Shown one piece after another: positions 58,931 to 64,000 of a DNA stretch of 64,000 nucleotides. The translations under genes were made by a program, and so were the position numbers. The DNA comes from Desarmillaria ectypa. Lineage: Eukaryota > Basidiomycota > Agaricomycetes > Agaricales > Physalacriaceae. Numbering within the stretch: the first letter of the stretch is position 1; the number at the start of each line of letters is the position of its first letter. A model generated the notes under the pieces. It saw nothing but the letters and a program-made list of their open reading frames with translations, was not told where the DNA came from and did no database searches. Location of the stretch: contig JAUDYN010000004.1 in the NCBI GenBank assembly GCA_030407005.1, forward strand, positions 2,790,001 to 2,854,000, in the 5' to 3' direction.

Positions 58931-60243
58931 ATGTCTACGTCTGGTGAATTACCCTCTATTTTCTTTCTGTATTGCACGGGCTTCCTTGGTGGTCACTTGC
59001 TGAAGTCTCTTGGGCGCGATCTGCCCACGTATCATGTCATCGCTCTGTTAAGAGATCTGTCTGCAAACAGGAGGGCCAGCATGTCAGAACTGCATCCAAA
59101 TGTTACGTTCGTTGAGGCTACTTTGGACGACGATGCGATTATTGAAGAGTGGTCCTCGGAATGCCCGATAGTAATCAATACAGCCAGCTCCGATCATTGG
59201 CCTAGCGTCAGATGTGCGTTTTTCTTAACTCCGTTGTGAAAATCTGCGATCAATCCTTTCTCCTCCCCCAGCGACTCTTGTTGGTTTCGAGAAAAACACT
59301 GCCTGCCATCCTGGGAATCCACCAATTTATATCCACGTATCAGGGCTTGGAATTTTGAGCGATAATTGCCGTGGAGAGTCTGTCGATCCTGCGAACATCA
59401 GATGGTGGACCGATACAGGATTGAATCTGCGAGATTGTGACCCTTCTAACACGCAATTGGAATCGGATATATCTATCGTAGATGCAGGGACACGCAGCCA
59501 GAATCCTGTTCGCACGATGATTATGTTTCCCGGATGGATCTACGGGTTAGGTGAAGGTATGCTGCCTTCTTTTCCATATTACTGGCGCCTGAAATCACTT
59601 CTAGGCGTACAAAAGATAACAATGCCCCTTCGTTATTTCAGACATGTATAAACGGATTGGTCGTGCTGGGACTTGGGGTCCTGGTGCAAATGTCATGCCT
59701 AATATGCACATCAAAGATTGCGCCTCGGCTTGCTTGACCGTCCTGAAAGCAGCCCTGGATGGTAAGGCCCAAGAAGGGGCTGAAGGACTCTATGAGTATA
59801 CAGTGTGTCCGACGGCTAATAGTGGAATCCTGATCCATATACTCAGATTTTGTTGGATCTGACCAACCTATGATACCTATGTATGAGTGGGCATCTGCAG
59901 TAGGCGATGTACGCATGAAAGTGCGCTGAGTTTCCGTGCTAACGGTTAGAATATAGTGGATGTTTGACAAAGGGCTCGCCACCGTGGGCGGGTCCAAGCC
60001 TATGCCTGCGGAAATAGTCGATCCCTTAGGCCACTGTACGCCCCCTGCCCCCCCCCCCCCCCCCCTTTAGTCACTGTGCGTACTTTTGCTGAGGCTTTTC
60101 TGGCAGATGGCTGGTCGCTTTTAGGAGGCAGCCAATACGCTAAAGTCAATCGTCTATATACTCTTGGCTGGGAGCCACTCAAATCTCGCAAGCTGTCACT
60201 ACTGGAGTCACTTCCTATGGAGCTTGAAGTCGCTTTCGCTTAA
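58931..60243 (+). CDS. NAD(P)-binding Rossmann-fold (epimerase/dehydratase-like) protein
   Basis: Short-chain dehydrogenase-type protein related to NAD-dependent epimerases. Start at ATG 58931 (MSTSGELPSIFF). The dinucleotide motif reads FFLYCTGFLGGHLLKSLG, where family members have TGATGxxGG, so the first glycine of GxxGxxG is replaced by Tyr. Later parts are good: NVTFVEATLDDDAIIEEWSS, VINTASSDHWPSV, PIYIHVSGLGILSDN, VRTMIMFPGWIYGLGEG, RAGTWGPGANVMPNMHIKDC, FVGSDQPMIPMYEWASAVGD, KGLATVGGSKPMPAEIVDPL and LLGGSQYAKVNRLYTLGWEP, ending LPMELEVAFA. About five introns, one carrying an 18-base C run. It may be active with altered cofactor binding, or in early decay. Confidence 0.72.
60048..60065. 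repeat. 18-bp homopolymeric C run inside an intron
   Basis: Lies in the intron 60036-60106 of the epimerase-like gene (donor gtacgc, acceptor ggcag), where it forms an all-C pyrimidine tract. The opposite strand is G18, able to form quadruplex DNA. Length may vary between isolates or be a sequencing artefact. Confidence 0.7.
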
Positions 60244-60372
60244 ACAAATAGAAAAGTACCGACTGTGTGAATCAACAGATGATTTAGGAATATGAATCGC
60301 TACTAGCGTCACTATAAAGTCATCTATGGGAAAACATCAAACGCTCGCTCTCAAATCTGGTCCATCCCTTCC

Positions 60373-60633
60373 TCACTTGCCGTTCGACAACTTGGAGCCG
60401 CCGCCACCGGCGCTCTTTGATGCGCCGCCCCCAATGATGCCTTTATTGGCGTTGGTTTGGCCAGCGCTTTGAGCACGAGAGGCAAAGGTGTTCTTGCCGG
60501 CATTCCCAGCCTTTGCCTAGCACCGCTCATCAGCAATTGTGTCAACATGAGAACTGGGTATAAGTACTTGAGTGGACTGGATGCGCGAGGCACTAGAAGG
60601 AGTCATTGGCGTCTTGCTGGGCTTGCTAGGCAT
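60373..60633 (-). CDS. Small SMP-type (seed-maturation-protein-like) protein, 69 aa
   Basis: Two exons, 60568-60633 and 60373-60516, separated by a 51-bp GT-AG intron. The product starts MPSKPSKTPMTPSSASRIQS, continues TQAKAGNAGKNTFASRAQSA and GQTNANKGIIGGGASKSAGG, and ends SKLSNGK. The order SASRIQSTQAK...F.SRAQSAG..NAN resembles the SMP (LEA-type) domain found in plants and in many short fungal proteins. The protein is small, Gly/Ser/Lys-rich and probably disordered, fitting a desiccation or stress role by family analogy only. The reading frame is easily missed because each exon is short. Confidence rests on clean splicing and family resemblance. Confidence 0.65.
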
Positions 60634-61339
60634 TATAATATCTGCCGACTGTCATCAGTGACAGTCATGATGCTAGGTGCGTTTGGCTCGCCTCGATTTT
60701 CGGATACTAGTTCTGTGCGTCCGAGGTCTTGTTCTGATTTTTGGCATCCAACGTATTCTCGTATTTATGCCTTTCCATTGCGAGGCGAGGCGTCGTCCCT
60801 TACCATGTGCATAAGAGCTGTATGCGCAATTTTCGCGCAGCGCGAGTTTCGCCATACGAGCCGCCTATGCACAGAAGGTCAGGTTCGAAGAATGAAAAGA
60901 TTGGCCAATCATTTTATTAGCGCATCTGCGTTGAGTTTGCACTGAATTCATGTCATAGATCATTAAGCTTGCCGCGTTTCCTGAACAACGCCTATTACTC
61001 CGTGTGGTCGTTGACGTGTCCAGACTTCGCCGCTCAAGTGCGCCTCGCGGTATGAACTTCTACCTCCGAGAGGGTGAAGTGCGGTTGATTCAGTGGATCA
61101 AATGCAAAGGAAGTCGTCATCCCTTATAGAAGCAGTGAATGGCAGAATCTGTACTTCCTGTGAGGCTGCTGTGTAGACCCTAAAATTTCTGTTTGGAATT
61201 CTTGTCCCTCCCAAGCATCTCTACACATTAGGCACTCAACATGGTATTTCAAAGTTCTTAGCATTATACAAGTAAGATATACATATGATTACGATATTTG
61301 ATCCTTAATTTCTTCGTCGCATACTAGTGATCTTCTTCC
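60634..61339. other. Intergenic region
   Basis: About 700 bp between two minus-strand genes. A plus-strand open stretch across 60640-60945 looks like a chance frame: no family motif and no codon pattern typical of neighbours. Probably 5' flank of the SMP gene and 3' flank of the Par32-like gene. Confidence 0.4.
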
Positions 61340-62165
61340 TCAGTTGTGAGGTTCATTAGGATGGGTAACCTTGTGCAACAAGCCCGAAATTCCGTGTCTG
61401 TCTTTAGAGGTGACATGACGCTCCGGATCGCGAGAAGTAGAACGGTCCCGAGAACCAAAAATTCCCCCAGGCTGATGAGCAGGTTGTTCAGTAGAGTGTC
61501 TGCGGGTTAAAAATGAGAATGTGCAAACGGCAAGATTCGATGAGAACTCACCGGGGGTTGCCAACAGGTGGCTGTTCTTGCTCTTCGTAAATGGGGCCGG
61601 TACCATCTCCAAGGCAGGCTCGACCAGGAGAATGCACATTGGGTGGAGTCACAGGAGCTGGACCACGAGATCGTGAGCGGGAAATGTTCCCTAAGCCCCC
61701 TCGGCCGAAGGAGTGCTAGGAGATAAGATATCAGGGCCTGTATCAGTCACGCTAAGAGTGACGTACCGGTGCGTCCTTTTCAGCCCTATCATGCTCTCTG
61801 ACGATCTCTCTCTCGTAATAGTCAGGTCCTACATGCTCCTTGTGGTCGCGAGACGGGGAGCGAATATTGCCAACACCTCCACGTCCAGTTGAATAGACCT
61901 ATCCCACATCAGTGCGACGATAAGGTATTGGGGGTCAAAATCTAATACCTTTGTGGGTTCAATGGCAGGCTCTCTGCCTCTCGTCGAGGAAAAATCGTCG
62001 GGACCGCCGATAGGCCTGTCCCTCGACGTGGATGTGGGGCGAATATTTCCAAGCCCCCCTCTTCCTGATGATTGCTGCAACAAGCGATCAGCATATACAT
62101 ACAGCTCGAAACGATGGGGATTCACTCACGAATTCACGACCTCGAGATTGTGAACGATCAGCCAT
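61340..62165 (-). CDS. Par32-like (DUF3602) protein with GRGGxGN repeats
   Basis: Start ATG 62163-62165: MADRSQSRGREF, spliced to QSSGRGGLGNIRPTSTSRDR. Three clear repeats follow the consensus GRGG[LV]GNI: SSGRGGLGNIR, STGRGGVGNIRS and SFGRGGLGNIS, a fourth divergent copy is SPGRACLGD. Introns separate the repeat units, so each repeat sits near an exon start. Acidic/basic linker sequence, for example HVGPDYYEREIVREHDRAEK, lies between. The C-terminus is HGISGLLHKVTHPNEPHN. In yeast, Par32/Amu1 carries the same motif, is phosphorylated when TORC1 is inhibited and binds ammonium transporters; transfer of that role to this protein is inference. Five exons. Confidence 0.75.
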
Positions 62166-62866
62166 GGTAGTAAAAGGTAGAGATGGGTCGACACTAAGGA
62201 GCGTATTTAAATAAATATCAGAATGACGCCAACATTACTCCTGAAATTTTACAAGGTCCGGTGACGTGCCTCTAGACCTTTCTTGGATTTTCCGCTCGGT
62301 TTGCACAAGGCCAAGCGACGCAGCACCCGACGAGAGCCCCCTAATGTATTGCCATCCACTTGTAATCTTCAGGCTCTCGAACGTTATTCGAACGCAAGTT
62401 CCGCTCATTAGCGCTCATTGAGGGCCTGAAATGCATCGGATCATACATATGACGATGAGGTACTGCAGCGATGCACATCTTATGGCAGTGGGTGGCGACC
62501 AGTACGGAACTTGATAGTAGGGTTACATATGTTCAGGGCAGAAAGAATATATAAAATGCAAGAAAAAAAGAAAGAATATTGAACAAATTCAAAAGAGAAG
62601 AATGACATAAAATTCTCTTCATTCCTACCCCTGTATTCTTTCATCATCCAAGTAGAATGGATCTTCCCCTGTTGTCGTCGTCTCCCGTCAGCATCATTCT
62701 CGTTAGAATGGCGGAAAAAATCCTTGATGCAACCCAAACCTGACAACACAATAAGCAAAAAATTCTAAATCCTTGGCTGCGCAAGCACAGCGAAGTGCCG
62801 GCCAACTCCAACTCCAATTTCAACTCCCTTCTTCACTTACTGGATACGAATGCTTCTCCCATAAAG
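62166..62866. promoter_or_regulatory. Divergent upstream region, Par32-like / small membrane protein
   Basis: 700 bp without a supported gene. A minus-strand open stretch at 62480-62758 has no recognisable motif and is AT-rich. Likely two promoters. Confidence 0.4.
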
Positions 62867-63259
62867 ATGCCTCACCTCCAGCATCTAACCAATGTCGTGG
62901 TCTCGATATTTCCTCTTTCGCTGGTCGTCTTCATCTATGAGCGTGCCTTGGTGCCCATCTATGGTTCCGTACCGACAAACTATCTATTGGACAAGATACT
63001 AGTAGCAGCGCTCGTGATCTCAGCTGTCCAGCCTTTTACCCTTTCACTCAGCCAGAAGGCTTTCTTCTTTGCGCTGTTGTTCGCAGCGGCACCAAATGCC
63101 ACGTATTGGGTAGCCGTTTGGTCGGCCAGGAGTCGAAATCCAGTGTGGGGGCCGGCAGTTACTCATGTCGTGGTGCTGGTTCCAATGGTAGTTTCCCTTT
63201 CGAGTTTTATGGTTGGAAGCCGCAGGAAGGTGGGTGCAGGTTTTGGTCTGGCGAAATAA
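62867..63259 (+). CDS. Small four-helix membrane protein, unknown function
   Basis: Single exon from ATG 62867-62869 (MPHLQHLTNVVVSIFPLSLV) to 63259, 130 residues. Four hydrophobic segments: NVVVSIFPLSLVVFIYERA, ILVAALVISAVQPFTLSLS, AFFFALLFAAAPNATYWVAV and PAVTHVVVLVPMVVSLSSFM. The loop APNATYWVAVWSARSRNPVW and the basic end GSRRKVGAGFGLAK are the distinctive parts. I do not recognise a named family. It lies 241 bp upstream of a spermidine-synthase-like gene on the same strand, but the TAA and the new ATG are clear, so the two are separate genes. Confidence 0.65.
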   Translation: MPHLQHLTNVVVSIFPLSLVVFIYERALVPIYGSVPTNYLLDKILVAALVISAVQPFTLSLSQKAFFFALLFAAAPNATYWVAVWSARSRNPVWGPAVTHVVVLVPMVVSLSSFMVGSRRKVGAGFGLAK

Positions 63260-63500
63260 ATTTGACCATGTTGGCAGTCGCCGCGAATACTGAAGATGCT
63301 GTCCCACTCGGTGAAAACTGTAGTTATACCTTCAATTGCCCTCAGGATGATGAAGAAATTTTGGTCACAGTTCGCTGCCCTGAACACGTTCTCCGAAAGT
63401 TTTATTGTGCGCTGATTCCCTCAGTCAAACATTGGTTTGCTCACGCCCATTCTAGTTTCTAGCGTTTTCTTTCTTCTTCTTGTGCCTTTCAATCATTCAA

Positions 63501-64000
63501 ATGGATGTTTCACCTACCCCTGCTCCCAAATCATCTTCAAAAAAGCAACACCGGAAGTCTGTAACCTCATTCACTCCGATACAGATTAAATCCATCATTC
63601 TCTCGCTGGCTGCCGCTCTTTCCTATTCAGTTTATCCAAAACTATATTCCCCAGTGCTTCCTCATCCTCTACTGCAAACCTATACACATCCTAGCTATCC
63701 GCTACAGATACACTCCTCTGTTCAATCAACCACAGGTTTGGTTGTGGTTGGACAAGCACTTGCTCTATCTAGTGACCCAGATCATCCCGACAACAAGATG
63801 TCTCATGTTCGCTATCTTCGCGCCGCTCACTCATTCCTTGGAGGCGTATGGATGGGACCGAAGGTTATGACCATAGAAGGCGTTCCCTCACTACATGATT
63901 CTCATAATCATCCTCTGGGTGACTCTATCTATGGCGTTTTCATTCTTCAGGAAGCTGCTCGATTGGTAAATAGCACGACCAAAACCGAGTGGGAGAACGC
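63501..64000 (+). CDS. Spermidine-synthase-like (PABS/SAM-dependent) membrane protein, 3' end outside window
   Basis: ATG 63501-63503 (MDVSPTPAPKSSSKKQHRKS) opens a frame that stays open to the window edge. After a basic leader comes one hydrophobic segment, IQIKSIILSLAAALSYSVYP, then KLYSPVLPHPLLQTYTHPSY, VQSTTGLVVVGQALALS, MSHVRYLRAAHSFLGGVWMG and DSIYGVFILQEAARLVN. The phrase with SVQS.TGLVVVG followed by RYLRA.HS..GG.W corresponds to the N-terminal part of fungal membrane-bound spermidine-synthase-like proteins; the Rossmann core with the SAM motif would lie beyond 64000. Enzymatic activity as a polyamine synthase is unproven for this group. Confidence 0.75.
   Translation, partial: MDVSPTPAPKSSSKKQHRKSVTSFTPIQIKSIILSLAAALSYSVYPKLYSPVLPHPLLQTYTHPSYPLQIHSSVQSTTGLVVVGQALALSSDPDHPDNKMSHVRYLRAAHSFLGGVWMGPKVMTIEGVPSLHDSHNHPLGDSIYGVFILQEAARLVNSTTKTEWEN

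Noticed and set aside
62795..63500. One gene joining the small membrane protein to the spermidine-synthase-like protein
   Set aside because: A TAA at 63257-63259, no splice sites in phase, and a good ATG with its own leader at 63501 indicate two genes.

Overview
The window is nuclear DNA of a filamentous basidiomycete, most likely a mushroom-forming agaricomycete. Almost every gene is broken by many short GT-AG introns of about 45-60 bp. Genes lie close together on both strands. The set includes a class I hydrophobin relic, a Kre6/Skn1-type glucan protein, a Kre9/Knh1-like GPI protein, an Argonaute, a Zn2Cys6 factor and Ty1/copia debris. I joined exons by hand from reading frames, splice sites and family motifs, so outer limits are firmer than internal exon edges.

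Layout: 1-8 kb holds a partial MFS exporter, ribosomal protein eL36, a VTT/TVP38-type membrane protein, a Ca2+-dependent mitochondrial ATP-Mg/Pi carrier and an unassigned membrane-protein-like gene. 8.5-22.5 kb holds Argonaute, TspO, a GPI cell-wall protein, the RBM42 homologue, ribosomal protein uL18 (L5), Mediator Med17 and a Zn2Cys6 transcription factor. 22.5-24.6 kb is gene-poor and carries a solo LTR with a 5-bp target-site duplication. 24.6-41 kb is dense: FAD monooxygenase, isopropylmalate dehydrogenase, ARPC3, Nob1, a Yvc1-type TRP channel, a broken hydrophobin, Psf2, haspin kinase and a GH16 Skn1-like protein. 41-47 kb is a decayed island: a broken GH27 alpha-galactosidase and a 5'-LTR copia element almost free of CpG. 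47-64 kb holds an F-box protein, a C2H2 factor, Nse4, a USP36/42-type deubiquitinase, a PP2C phosphatase, a disordered basic protein, an NAD(P)-binding epimerase-like protein, a small SMP protein, a Par32-like GRGG-repeat protein, a small membrane protein and the start of a spermidine-synthase-like protein.

The genes are mostly housekeeping and do not form one pathway. Recurrent themes are ribosome supply (eL36, uL18, Nob1), chromosome maintenance (Psf2, haspin, Nse4), cell wall (GPI protein, Skn1-like, hydrophobin relic) and genome defence (a catalytically intact Argonaute beside evidence of CpG-linked decay of a retroelement). Several pairs are divergent with short shared promoters (MED17/Zn2Cys6, IPMDH/ARPC3, NOB1/YVC1, PSF2/haspin). 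I found no convincing novel multi-gene system. The most informative oddities are the two pseudogenes, the CpG-starved copia copy, the solo LTR, a GC-AG intron, and introns that are multiples of three and stop-free. No tRNA, rRNA or CRISPR was recognised.
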